In this document: piece by piece, positions 8,715-16,120 of the stretch
Layout: every line of letters starts with the position of its first letter
Position numbering within the stretch: the first letter of the stretch is position 1
Origin: Metasolibacillus sp.
GTDB lineage: Bacteria; Bacillota; Bacilli; Bacillales_A; Planococcaceae
Direction of reading: 5' to 3'
Assembly: GCF_025291715.1 (NCBI RefSeq)
Contig: NZ_JAMBIZ010000001.1
Location: 62,001 to 126,000, forward strand
Length of the DNA: 64,000 nt
Program-made: the position numbers and the translations under genes
Notes under the pieces: model-generated
The model's input: the letters and a program-made list of their open reading frames with translations, nothing else
Told to the model about the DNA's origin: nothing
Databases searched by the model: none

Positions 8715-9257
8715 ATGAATGTTAAAAATTATGTGTTAGCTGCACTTGGTGCGGCGATTATTGCGGTGTTAGCGCAGGTTTCCATTCCAGTGCCACCCGT
8801 ACCGTTTACAGGGCAAACATTAGCAATTGGGCTAGTAGCGACGATTTTAGGCTCACGACTTGGGACGTTGTCGGTTGGAGTTTATTTATTGATTGGCGCA
8901 GTGGGAGTGCCTGTTTTTGCAAACTTTTCAGGTGGATTTGCCAAATTAGTAGGACCGACAGGAGGCTATTTGATTGGCTTTTTACCAGCTGCATATTTAA
9001 CAGGTCTGTATTTAGAGAAAACATCATATACATATGTACAGGCTGCCGTTGCCAATATAATCGGCATGTTCGTTGCGCTGATTTTCGGAACGATTTGGCT
9101 AAAAATTTCAGGTGACTTATCATGGACAGCGGCGATGGCTGGTGGTATGACACCGTTTATTCCACTTGGTTTAGTAAAGGCAGCACTGGCAACATGGCTC
9201 GGTATTTATGTACGTAACCGTTTAATGCAAGCAAAATTATTATTAGCAACAAATTAA
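8715..9257 (+). CDS. bioY: Biotin transporter substrate-binding membrane protein BioY
   Basis: A 180-residue integral membrane protein, the biotin-binding S component of an ECF transporter. Six hydrophobic segments are evident, with family motifs VPPVPFTGQTLA in the first loop and GGYLIGF in the middle. No ATPase or EcfT gene is nearby, so it probably uses a shared ECF module encoded elsewhere. Start ATG 8715 follows GGAGGAAG. Control by BirA is supported by the operator just upstream. Confidence 0.93.
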   Translation: MNVKNYVLAALGAAIIAVLAQVSIPVPPVPFTGQTLAIGLVATILGSRLGTLSVGVYLLIGAVGVPVFANFSGGFAKLVGPTGGYLIGFLPAAYLTGLYLEKTSYTYVQAAVANIIGMFVALIFGTIWLKISGDLSWTAAMAGGMTPFIPLGLVKAALATWLGIYVRNRLMQAKLLLATN

Positions 9258-9259
9258 TG

Positions 9260-9288
9260 TTTGAATTATATGAAAAATCAAGTTACAA
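9260..9288 (+). promoter_or_regulatory. SigA-type promoter of the trpEG leader
   Basis: TTGAAT (9260-9265), a 17-bp spacer and TACAAT (9283-9288) stand directly before the T-box leader. Confidence 0.7.
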
Positions 9289-9299
9289 TTACAGCATAA

Positions 9300-9516
9300 A
9301 AGCGATCATGAAAAAATAGTAACGTATGTCTGATTTTCTAAGAGAGTTAGCGGGTGGTGCGAGCTAGCAGTCAGCATAGGTGAATGGATTTTCTAGCTGC
9401 AAGGAGGAAATGCCTTGCCGTAATTGCTAACGTTACAAGCAGTCGAGTGGGCTAAGCAATTAGCCAATGAAGGTGGTACCACGGCTCTCCGTCCTTTACA
9501 GTGCGGAGGGCCTTTT
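9300..9516 (+). ncRNA. Tryptophan T-box leader with terminator
   Basis: The leader carries the conserved T-box sequence GAAGGTGGTACCACGG at 9468-9483. It overlaps the 5' arm of a terminator: GGCTCTCCG 9482-9490 pairs with CGGAGGGCC 9503-9511, then TTTTT to 9516. In the Stem I region, GAATGGA contains a candidate specifier codon TGG (Trp) at 9384-9386. Uncharged tRNA-Trp should favour the antiterminator and expression of trpEG. The T-box motif is certain; the specifier call is inference supported by the gene it precedes. Confidence 0.92.
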
Positions 9517-9551
9517 TGTGTACAAATGAGCAGAGAAGAGGAGAGCAGAGT

Positions 9552-10907
9552 ATGAAATTTGTAACGAAAACATTGCAAGGGGATACGTATACCCCAATTG
9601 GCATTTATACAAGTCTTCAAGGGCGTAATAAAATGCTATTTGAATCAAATGCCAAATATGCCGAAAGTGGCCGTTATTCATTTATTGCCGTAGACCCAAT
9701 CGGTGAATTAACAGGAGATGGGCAAGCGTCAATCTTTAATGGAGAAGTGAAAAATATAGCGGTAGCAGAGCGTTTAAAAGAGGTGCTGCCAATTCATCAA
9801 GGAAGCTATCCCTTTGCCTTCTTCGGAGGTGCTATAGGCTATTTTAGCTATGAAACAGCCTTTCATTTTGAAACGATTGGGCAGCCTGTCAACGATGCTT
9901 ATCAGCTACCAGACATCCATCTTTATTTATACGATACGTTTATTGTTATGGATCATATCGAGCAAATAGTGACATTAGTGGCAGTTGATTTATTTGGAGA
10001 GCGTACAGAGATACAAATGGAGCAAGCCATCGAAGGCTTTAAACAGCAAATCGAACAACAAGTAACACAAATGACCGATACGAATGTTGATATACAGTTT
10101 TCTGCAACGATAAGCGAGGAACAGTTCACAAAAATGGTCGAAACGGCACAGCAGCATATTCAACGTGGTGATATTTTCCAAGTAGTGCTGTCGCAAACCT
10201 TTGAAGCAAGCTTTGAGGGTGATGCCTTTACACTGTATCGTAAGCTACGAGCAACGAATCCGTCACCTTATATGTTTTACATGAATTTTGACAATGCGAT
10301 TGTGCTCGGTACATCGCCAGAAAGCCTAGTTAAGGTGCAGCAGGGCGTTGTGACGACGAATCCAATCGCAGGCACGAAGCCGCGCGGCGCAACAATGGAG
10401 GAGGATGAGCAATTAGCCAAAAGTCTGCTGAACGATGAAAAGGAGCTTGCTGAGCATCGAATGCTTGTCGATTTAGGACGTAATGATATCGGGCGCGTCT
10501 GTGAGGTAGGCTCGGTTCAAGTCAAACGTTATATGCAAATCGAAAAATACAAATATGTCATGCATATTGTATCAGAGGTAACAGGGCAGCTAAAAGAGGA
10601 CGCACATATTGTAGACGTGCTTGCTGCTTGCTTACCCGCTGGTACCGTATCAGGCGCACCGAAAATACGCGCAATGCAAATTATTCATACGCTGGAGCAA
10701 AAAAAGCGCGGCATTTATGCAGGGGCAGTCGGCTATATTTCCGCCTCAGGCAATATGGATTTAACGCTTGCTATTCGCACGATGATTGTCAAGGAAGGCA
10801 AAGCTTATGTGCAAGCAGGGGCTGGAATTGTTTATGACTCTATTCCACGCATGGAATATGAGGAAACGCTAAATAAAGCGCGTGCATTGCTGGAGGTGCG
10901 AAAATGA
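9552..10907 (+). CDS. trpE: Anthranilate synthase component I
   Basis: A 451-residue chorismate-using enzyme that makes anthranilate with the TrpG amidotransferase, the first step of tryptophan synthesis. The N-terminal region has FESN...GRYSFI, resembling the Trp feedback-site motif LLES...RYSFIG. The active-site segment reads PIAGT (residues 271-275); aminodeoxychorismate synthases have PIKGT, so TrpE is preferred to PabB. C-terminal motif AGAGIVYDSIP is typical. ATG 9552 is chosen because the longer frame runs into the T-box terminator. Somewhat shorter than B. subtilis TrpE (about 515). Overlaps trpG by four bases. Confidence 0.88.
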   Translation: MKFVTKTLQGDTYTPIGIYTSLQGRNKMLFESNAKYAESGRYSFIAVDPIGELTGDGQASIFNGEVKNIAVAERLKEVLPIHQGSYPFAFFGGAIGYFSYETAFHFETIGQPVNDAYQLPDIHLYLYDTFIVMDHIEQIVTLVAVDLFGERTEIQMEQAIEGFKQQIEQQVTQMTDTNVDIQFSATISEEQFTKMVETAQQHIQRGDIFQVVLSQTFEASFEGDAFTLYRKLRATNPSPYMFYMNFDNAIVLGTSPESLVKVQQGVVTTNPIAGTKPRGATMEEDEQLAKSLLNDEKELAEHRMLVDLGRNDIGRVCEVGSVQVKRYMQIEKYKYVMHIVSEVTGQLKEDAHIVDVLAACLPAGTVSGAPKIRAMQIIHTLEQKKRGIYAGAVGYISASGNMDLTLAIRTMIVKEGKAYVQAGAGIVYDSIPRMEYEETLNKARALLEVRK

Positions 10908-11482
10908 TTTTACTAATTGATAACTACGATTCGTTCACATATAACTTATATCATCAAATTGCAGCATTTGAGCAAGATGTACAGGTTGTGCGCAATGACC
11001 AAATCACAGTGGATGAAATACGTGCATTACAGCCACAGGCACTTGTTATTTCGCCAGGACCAGGTATCCCGCGCGAGGCAGGCAATATCATTGACATTAT
11101 TCAAGGTCTACATCGAGAACTTCCTATTTTAGGAATTTGTTTAGGGCATCAAGCAATAGGTGAAGCATTTGGTGCAAAGGTGGTGCGAGCAGCGCATATT
11201 ATTCACGGGAAAACGAGCCAGCTAACACATCAGCAGCAAGGATTGCTACAAAATGTAGCATATGCTGAGGAAGTAATGCGTTACCATTCACTTGTCATCA
11301 AACATGACACGCTACCAGATGAATTTATTGTCACTGCGAATGCAGCAGATGATGGCGAAATTATGGCAATTCAGCATACACAATATCCGCTTTATGGGCT
11401 GCAATTTCATCCAGAATCTATTGGTACAAAGGCAGGTAGTGTAATAATCGAAGCGTTTCTAAAAGCAGCAAATTGCTTATAA
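10904..11482 (+). CDS. trpG: Anthranilate/aminodeoxychorismate synthase glutamine amidotransferase
   Basis: A 192-residue class I glutamine amidotransferase that supplies ammonia to TrpE. The triad is visible: Cys79 in GICLGH, and His/Glu in FHPES near residue 170. The ATGA overlap with trpE indicates coupling. In Bacillus a single PabA/TrpG can serve both tryptophan and folate synthesis; a dual role cannot be judged here. No trpDCFBA genes follow, so the remainder of the pathway must lie elsewhere. Confidence 0.92.
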   Translation: MILLIDNYDSFTYNLYHQIAAFEQDVQVVRNDQITVDEIRALQPQALVISPGPGIPREAGNIIDIIQGLHRELPILGICLGHQAIGEAFGAKVVRAAHIIHGKTSQLTHQQQGLLQNVAYAEEVMRYHSLVIKHDTLPDEFIVTANAADDGEIMAIQHTQYPLYGLQFHPESIGTKAGSVIIEAFLKAANCL

Positions 11483-11541
11483 AAAACTGATATTCTCTTG
11501 CACTATTTTGTTATAATGAAAAGAAAAAGGGGAAATATAAA

Positions 11542-11967
11542 ATGAAAACCTATTATAAACAAATTGCTGTTGGAATTGATTTTTCAGAGCAATCATTACA
11601 GGCATTCCAGCGCGCCATCAAAGTAGCGAAGCAAAATGAGGCTGCTTTACATATTGTGAGCGTAGTGGACACGCATTCCTTTGGCTCTGTGCAAGCATAT
11701 GATATGACATATGCAGAGCAAGTTAAGGGAGAGCGAGAAAAGCAAATCCAAGCCTTAAAAGAGGAGGCCATTGCCGCTGGTGTGGAAGCTGTTCATGTGG
11801 TTGTGGAGCTAGGCTCTCCAAAGGCTATTTTGTCAAATTTAAAGGAAATTGACTTAGTCATTATTAGCGCAACGGGTTTAAATCGCTTTGAAAAAATGAT
11901 TATTGGCTCAAATGCAGAACGTATCGTGCGCAACGCGAAATGTGATGTATTGGTGGTAAGAGGATAG
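11542..11967 (+). CDS. Universal stress protein family (UspA)
   Basis: A 141-residue single-domain Usp protein. The start VGIDFSEQSLQAF and the ATP-binding signature near the C-terminus (ATGLNRFEKMIIGS, of the G-x2-G-x9-G(S/T) type) are present, so it probably binds ATP. It is transcribed alone: an extended -10 (TGTTATAAT at 11509-11517) lies upstream and a terminator follows at 11974. The exact role in stress is unknown. Confidence 0.9.
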   Translation: MKTYYKQIAVGIDFSEQSLQAFQRAIKVAKQNEAALHIVSVVDTHSFGSVQAYDMTYAEQVKGEREKQIQALKEEAIAAGVEAVHVVVELGSPKAILSNLKEIDLVIISATGLNRFEKMIIGSNAERIVRNAKCDVLVVRG

Positions 11968-11973
11968 TATAAT

Positions 11974-12012
11974 AAAAAATCCGTATGGCGATATCGTCAT
12001 ACGGATTTTTTA
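11974..12012. terminator. Bidirectional terminator
   Basis: AAAAATCCGTATG and CATACGGATTTTT form a 13-bp stem. It serves the usp gene on + and the exported peptide gene on -, whose stop is directly adjacent. Confidence 0.92.
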
Positions 12013-12189
12013 TTAAGGTTCACTAGGGATATTAATTGGCGGTATTTTTTCAGAAGAGTAAGTTTGTACCCATTGGTTACCTACTACATTAGTTGTATTA
12101 GCTGCTGCTTCATGAGTAGAAGTAAAGCTAATTACCACAGAGAGTGTAAGACATAAGGCTAATAATAAATTTGCTAGTCTCCTTTTCAC
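12013..12189 (-). CDS. Exported signalling pro-peptide, probable RNPP ligand
   Basis: A 58-residue peptide (61 if the upstream ATG at 12198 is used). GTG at 12189 is preferred because AAAGG lies about eight bases before it. The N-terminus is a classic Sec signal (KRR, a run of leucines and valines, then THEAAAN as likely cleavage area). The short secreted part ends EKIPPINIPSEP, from which an oligopeptide could be matured. It is encoded just downstream of and on the same strand as a PlcR-like receptor gene, the arrangement of PlcR-PapR and NprR-NprX. No known pheromone sequence is recognised. Confidence 0.72.
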   Translation of the reverse strand: MKRRLANLLLALCLTLSVVISFTSTHEAAANTTNVVGNQWVQTYSSEKIPPINIPSEP

Positions 12190-12247
12190 AAACATCATCC
12201 TTTATTAGTAAATTTAGTAGTATTATTCAATAATTTAACATGATTAC

Positions 12248-12259
12248 TGATATTTATCA
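12248..12259. promoter_or_regulatory. Palindrome between receptor and peptide genes
   Basis: TGATATTTATCA is a perfect 12-bp palindrome (TGATA-TT-TATCA), lying 60 bases upstream of the peptide gene. It could be a receptor binding site or part of an internal promoter; chance is possible in AT-rich DNA. Confidence 0.3.
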
Positions 12260-12272
12260 ATTAAGTTATTTT

Positions 12273-13136
12273 CTAATTAAGATAGTTCTCTTTTAAATTT
12301 TCAATTATTTTCAAGTAATCAAATTTATTCTCTAAAGTAAAGATTGTTTGGGCATGGTCTAAATAGATAGCGGCATTGGTTGTATCCTCTATAGAAATAA
12401 GGCAATGACCAGTTTGGAAGAGTAGGTTTCCTAGCAAATGCAATGTCTCATTTTCAATGCATAATTGAATACCTTGTTTAGATAAATAAAGCGCTTCATT
12501 AAACTTTTTTGCATGTTGATATGTTCTTGAAGCACCGAAATAAGTACGAATTTTTATAATGTATGATATAGCTGTATCTTCTTTAAGCAATGGCAGACAT
12601 TTCTCGTAATATTCTAACGATTGATCATAAAGTTTTGCTTCAAAATAAACAACCGCAATACTATTCATAATAGCAGCTGTTTGTTCTACATTGCGCTCAT
12701 TATCAATTTGCAGAGCATGTTCCAATGTTTGAATTGCTGTATCAAGCTCCTTATGCAAAAACCATAGACAAATTCCTTTATGCCATAATAAAAATTGTCT
12801 GTATTCAGGTGCTAATAAAGCCTCTTGAAGCAACTCGTTTTGCACGATAAAATAAGCAGATTGATAGTCATGCTGGTGAACGAGTTTGCGAATAATCTGT
12901 TGCGCATCTGTTGCTTTAATGGAAGTACTTGTGCTGTTCGAAATATCAAAGAAATAATTCATATCAACACCAAGCCTTTGAGCAATTGCAAACAATGTAA
13001 GGCTTGAAGGAATCATTTCACCTTTTTCAAAATTACTGACCATTGCTTGTGTACAAATACCTTCAGCTAAATCTTTTTGTGTAAGCCCTCTCTTTTTTCG
13101 TAATTCTTTAATTTTTTGTGAAATTCTCTGTTTCAT
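12273..13136 (-). CDS. PlcR-like RNPP transcriptional regulator (XRE helix-turn-helix plus TPR)
   Basis: A 287-residue cytoplasmic regulator. Residues about 6-60 form an XRE helix-turn-helix (KELRKKRGLTQKDLAEGI..QAMVSNFEKG). The remainder is helical TPR-like repeats. Size and layout match PlcR (285 residues), and the segment EYRQFLLWHKG resembles a matching segment of PlcR. In this family a re-imported peptide binds the TPR domain and switches DNA binding. GATAGGAG precedes the start. A small exported peptide gene follows 83 bases downstream on the same strand. Targets are unknown; the upstream inverted repeat at 13199-13228 suggests autoregulation. Confidence 0.85.
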   Translation of the reverse strand: MKQRISQKIKELRKKRGLTQKDLAEGICTQAMVSNFEKGEMIPSSLTLFAIAQRLGVDMNYFFDISNSTSTSIKATDAQQIIRKLVHQHDYQSAYFIVQNELLQEALLAPEYRQFLLWHKGICLWFLHKELDTAIQTLEHALQIDNERNVEQTAAIMNSIAVVYFEAKLYDQSLEYYEKCLPLLKEDTAISYIIKIRTYFGASRTYQHAKKFNEALYLSKQGIQLCIENETLHLLGNLLFQTGHCLISIEDTTNAAIYLDHAQTIFTLENKFDYLKIIENLKENYLN

Positions 13137-13198
13137 AGTTAATTTACTCCTATCTTGTATTTTGCATAGAATTATTATACCTTATTATAATATAATTA

Positions 13199-13228
13199 AA
13201 TAATTAATATGCATGAACATTAATTATT
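13199..13228. promoter_or_regulatory. Inverted repeat upstream of the PlcR-like gene
   Basis: AATAATTAAT (13199-13208) and ATTAATTATT (13219-13228) are perfect 10-bp arms around the spacer ATGCATGAAC. A minus-strand -10, TATAAT, is at 13179-13174, so the repeat would overlap the -35 region of the regulator promoter. Candidate operator; the AT richness lowers its weight. Confidence 0.45.
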
Positions 13229-13312
13229 GGGTTTTTTAAATACAATTTATAATAAATTTTGAAATTTCCCCCACTGTTAAAAAGGTTTTAATGTATATAC
13301 TTTACCTACAAA

Positions 13313-13357
13313 CAAAACACCGTATCATCAAAAATGTTTTCAATGATACGGTGTTTC
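13313..13357 (-). terminator. Terminator of the glutathione peroxidase gene
   Basis: ACACCGTATCAT (13317-13328) and ATGATACGGTGT (13343-13354) form a 12-bp stem, with a T-rich run after it on the minus strand, right after the stop at 13359. Confidence 0.88.
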
Positions 13358-13358
13358 T

Positions 13359-13829
13359 CTATAAATAGCTTACGATTTCCTCTTCCAACTTCATCGGCTT
13401 GTCCGTTGGGGCAAAGCGCTTAATAATTTGACCATTGCGGTCGACTAAAAATTTGGTGAAGTTCCATTTAACGCTTTTACCGAGTAAACCTTTCGTTTCA
13501 TCTGTCAGAAGCTTAAATAAAGGGTGTGCAGCATCGCCATTGACAGCAACGATTTCATGCATTGGGAATGTGACACCATACGTAAGGCGGCAAGCTTCTG
13601 ACGCTTCCTGTGCCGTTGTTAGCTCCTGCTTAAATTGATTGGAAGGGAAGCCTAAAATGACTAGTCCTTGCTCGGCATATTTGTCATAAAGTGCTTGAAG
13701 CTCATCAAATTGCCCTGTTAAACCACATTTTGAGGCAGTATTAACAATTAGTAATACTTTTCCTTCATAGCGGGCTAATGAATACGTTTCACCTTGATCT
13801 GTTGTTACATCAATATCGTAAATTGTCAT
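13359..13829 (-). CDS. bsaA: Glutathione peroxidase family thiol peroxidase
   Basis: A 156-residue thioredoxin-fold peroxidase. The peroxidatic Cys35 is in ASKCGLTGQF, and the conserved Gln and Trp-Asn of the tetrad are in FPSNQF and KWNFTKFLVDR. Bacterial homologues in Bacillus (BsaA) use Cys and normally thioredoxin rather than glutathione to reduce peroxides. It has its own terminator and lies upstream of, and on the same strand as, the RNPP regulator, separated by 220 bases with a terminator. Confidence 0.92.
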   Translation of the reverse strand: MTIYDIDVTTDQGETYSLARYEGKVLLIVNTASKCGLTGQFDELQALYDKYAEQGLVILGFPSNQFKQELTTAQEASEACRLTYGVTFPMHEIVAVNGDAAHPLFKLLTDETKGLLGKSVKWNFTKFLVDRNGQIIKRFAPTDKPMKLEEEIVSYL

Positions 13830-13845
13830 TGGGAAAGCCTCCTTG

Positions 13846-14346
13846 TTACTCTACTTTTTTACCTGTTAAAGTGCGTGCCATTTGTTCCAATGTCATTGCG
13901 GAATGAAGCTCGAATTGTCCCTTTTGAATGGAACGGGAGTATTCAGGCTTGGATAAAAATAGCTCTAACTCACGCCCGTTTGCTAAAATACCTAAATCCT
14001 CTACCTGCTTCCCGATATCGTAGATGGAAACACCTTCATATATATATACGATTCCACTCACGACATCCTCATCTATTTCAGAGGTTGCTTCTTCGACTTT
14101 CACAGGCTCCTCTGTCACATTTTCTTGTTTTGCTTGCTCTGTCTTGGCAATGGCTTGCTGAAGCTCTGCTACTTGAGCATTGGCTACATTTAATTGCTGT
14201 TCTAGCTCTTGAATAAGTGCATCTTGTCTTTTTGTGTCGACAACTGCCTCATTACTTAGTAGAGGTATTCCCCATTGTTTTCCAATGGTCAACAGTGCAC
14301 CTACTAGAAAGAGGGCGATGCCGAACGTTCTTAAAAAGGATTTCAT
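13846..14346 (-). CDS. Membrane-anchored coiled-coil protein with MltG N-terminal-like domain
   Basis: A 166-residue protein with one N-terminal membrane span (about residues 7-25), a coiled coil rich in Gln and Ala (about 40-75), an acidic linker and a C-terminal domain. That domain, GVSIYDIGKQVEDLGIL...KGQFELHSAMTLEQMARTLTG, resembles the LysM-like start of MltG/YceG lytic transglycosylases but lacks the catalytic domain and its Glu. It might bind peptidoglycan or regulate MltG. Its start overlaps the upstream gene stop by four bases (ATGA), so the two form a translationally coupled pair. Function unknown. Confidence 0.75.
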   Translation of the reverse strand: MKSFLRTFGIALFLVGALLTIGKQWGIPLLSNEAVVDTKRQDALIQELEQQLNVANAQVAELQQAIAKTEQAKQENVTEEPVKVEEATSEIDEDVVSGIVYIYEGVSIYDIGKQVEDLGILANGRELELFLSKPEYSRSIQKGQFELHSAMTLEQMARTLTGKKVE

Positions 14347-14714
14347 ACTGCGCCTCCTGTTGTAAGGATTTGACGCACCTGCTCCTCAGACAATGTTGAG
14401 AGTCTGCTAATTTCTTCGATAGCGAGTCCTTGCTTATTCAGCTCTAACACCTGACTCACTAAAATGCCATTCACAGGCTGTGAAGCTCGTGGTTGCGCTG
14501 ACAGAGGTTTCTTTTTTGCAACTTGGAAATTTGGCTCCAGCATTAATTCTTCCTCTACAATTTTCAAGCGACGCTTTAATTGATTTGTTTCTTGGAAAAT
14601 CGTCAGCGATAAATCCTCTACTTCCTTTTCGACTTTTTTATGTGAATCGCGTAAAAATAAAGAAAGGATAATGAAAAATATACCGACAATCATTAAAATA
14701 ATTGATAATTCCAT
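14343..14714 (-). CDS. Single-span membrane protein with C-terminal helix-turn-helix-like tail (DUF6115/SwrB-like, tentative)
   Basis: A 123-residue protein: one membrane span at residues 2-19, a charged coiled coil (about 25-60), a basic linker, and a C-terminal helical segment LNKQGLAIEEISRLSTLSEEQVRQIL that looks like an HTH-type motif. This layout resembles SwrB/YlxL proteins, but the match is by eye and tentative. ATG at 14714 with TGGAG upstream is preferred; the frame is open for 18 more codons. First gene of the pair with 13846-14346. Confidence 0.72.
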   Translation of the reverse strand: MELSIILMIVGIFFIILSLFLRDSHKKVEKEVEDLSLTIFQETNQLKRRLKIVEEELMLEPNFQVAKKKPLSAQPRASQPVNGILVSQVLELNKQGLAIEEISRLSTLSEEQVRQILTTGGAV

Positions 14715-14806
14715 GTTGAACGCTCCAATCGAATTGATGCAATTGTCTTTTATTTTACCATATCGCAACTTAATATGAAATGATACTAGCTTTTTTTTCG
14801 GTTTAT

Positions 14807-14814
14807 GTTATAAT
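14807..14814 (+). promoter_or_regulatory. Extended -10 promoter of rpmG
   Basis: TGTTATAAT at 14806-14814 is an extended -10 element (TGnTATAAT); no clear -35 is seen. It lies about 60 bases before the L33 start. Confidence 0.55.
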
Positions 14815-14875
14815 GGGAAAGTCGTATAAATCATGCTCAAAATTTTTATTCTTAATTAGAGTGGGAGGGTTAATA

Positions 14876-15025
14876 ATGCGCGTAAACATTACTTTAGCTT
14901 GCACAGATTGCGGCGAACGTAACTACATTTCTAAAAAGAACAAGCGTAACAATCCAGAGCGTCTTGAACTTAAAAAATATTGCTCTCGCGAGAAGAAATA
15001 CACTCTTCACCGTGAAACAAAGTAA
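14876..15025 (+). CDS. rpmG: Ribosomal protein L33
   Basis: A 49-residue basic protein of the large ribosomal subunit, starting [20 protein letters not shown]. The first Cys pair is CTDC, while the second pair is reduced to a single Cys (KKYCSREKK), so the full four-Cys zinc site is not present. The ATG at 14876 follows GGGAGGG; the 32 in-frame codons upstream lack homology and contain the promoter. The position before yqgN matches Bacillus. Confidence 0.96.
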   Translation: MRVNITLACTDCGERNYISKKNKRNNPERLELKKYCSREKKYTLHRETK

Positions 15026-15035
15026 TTGCTCAATT

Positions 15036-15065
15036 AGCCAAAGCCCCAAGCGGTTTTGGCTTTTT
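15036..15065 (+). terminator. Terminator of rpmG
   Basis: AGCCAAAGCC and GGTTTTGGCT form a 10-bp stem with one G-T pair, followed by TTTTT. The yqgN ribosome site begins eight bases later. Confidence 0.85.
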
Positions 15066-15085
15066 ACTTTAAAAAGGTGGGAACA

Positions 15086-15673
15086 ATGATGGATAAAAAA
15101 ACGATGCGTCAACAAGTGCGCAGTCAATTAGAGGCTATTTCATATGCAGATTATCGAGCACGTTCGCTTGAAATTGCCCAAAAATTAATGCAGCAACCTT
15201 CTATTAAAGAAGGGAAAACGATTGCTATTACAATTTCTTCAAAGCCTGAGGTTGACACAATTGCCATTATTGAAGCGTTGTGGCAGCAAGGCAAAATCGT
15301 TGCGGTACCGAAATGTCACCCAAAAACGCGGGAAATGACATTTTACGCAATTGAAGGATTTTATCAATTAGAGACCGTTTATATGGATTTACGAGAGCCC
15401 GTTCCTGAGATGACCGAGCTTGTTGAACGAGAAGCGATTGATACGATGATTGTGCCAGGAATCGTTTTTGATCAAAAAGGCTTCCGCATTGGCTATGGTG
15501 GTGGCTATTATGATCGCTACTTGACTGGTTATCAAGGGACTTTGCTGGCGCTTGCTTTTAGTGAGCAACTAGCAGAGCAGGTACCAATTGAGTCACATGA
15601 TGTACCTGTGCATAGGATACTTACAGAAAAAGGCTGCATTGATTGTGTGGCAAACCGAGGGGGACGAGTGTAA
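15086..15673 (+). CDS. yqgN: 5-formyltetrahydrofolate cyclo-ligase
   Basis: A 195-residue cytoplasmic enzyme that converts 5-formyl-THF to 5,10-methenyl-THF with ATP. The signature FRIGYGGGYYDRYL (phosphate and substrate loop) and VPGIVFDQKG are clear. ATG at 15086 follows AAAGGTGGG; the longer frame overlaps the rpmG terminator. The final stop base overlaps the yqgQ start, so the two are coupled. Confidence 0.94.
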   Translation: MMDKKTMRQQVRSQLEAISYADYRARSLEIAQKLMQQPSIKEGKTIAITISSKPEVDTIAIIEALWQQGKIVAVPKCHPKTREMTFYAIEGFYQLETVYMDLREPVPEMTELVEREAIDTMIVPGIVFDQKGFRIGYGGGYYDRYLTGYQGTLLALAFSEQLAEQVPIESHDVPVHRILTEKGCIDCVANRGGRV

Positions 15674-15879
15674 TGAAATCGATGCTTGATATTTATGAGC
15701 TATTAAAGCAATATGGCACATATATTTATACGACAGACCGCATTGGCGATTTGATGTTGATGGAGGACGAGCTGCGTGAGCTATATAAAGCAAATGTACT
15801 GGCACCTCGTGACTTCCAAACTGCGTTGCTATTAATTCGTCAAGAGGCAAATCGTTTGCAAAAGGAAGAAAAAGGATGA
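15673..15879 (+). CDS. yqgQ: YqgQ family small protein
   Basis: A 68-residue protein matching the YqgQ family (DUF910): DIYELLKQYGTYIYTTDRIGDLMLMEDELRELY-type sequence, all helical. The ATG shares its A with the stop codon of yqgN. The family has no firmly assigned role; in Bacillus it lies between yqgP and glcK, neither of which is found here. Confidence 0.9.
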   Translation: MKSMLDIYELLKQYGTYIYTTDRIGDLMLMEDELRELYKANVLAPRDFQTALLLIRQEANRLQKEEKG

Positions 15880-16120
15880 AACCTTTTTTTGGATGCAGCG
15901 TACTAATAGATAACAATAAAAAATTATCAATATGACTGCAATATTCTGCCTATTTGCGAATACGTGATTTTTTATTGCTAAATTTTATAAAAAGCCTTAA
16001 GATAGATTTTGTTTCAATTTAGTAGAAATAGGGAAATGGATATTAGTTATGCAGTGGTGTGGCTGCAACATAAAAATTCTTAAGGTAAAAGGTTTTGAAA
16101 AAAAGAAAGGATGTTGAGGA

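Noticed and set aside
8806..9153. Minus-strand open frame inside bioY
   Set aside because: Shadow of bioY without start signals or homology.
9552..10907. PabB (aminodeoxychorismate synthase) identity
   Set aside because: PIAGT rather than PIKGT at the active site, and a Trp-type T-box upstream, favour TrpE.
12013..13136. Arbitrium (AimR-AimP) phage communication system
   Set aside because: The receptor length fits PlcR better than AimR, and no phage integrase, repressor or structural genes are nearby.
13794..14216. Plus-strand open frame across the GPx and MltG-like genes (140 codons)
   Set aside because: It is antisense to two supported genes, and its leucine-rich composition is that of a shadow.
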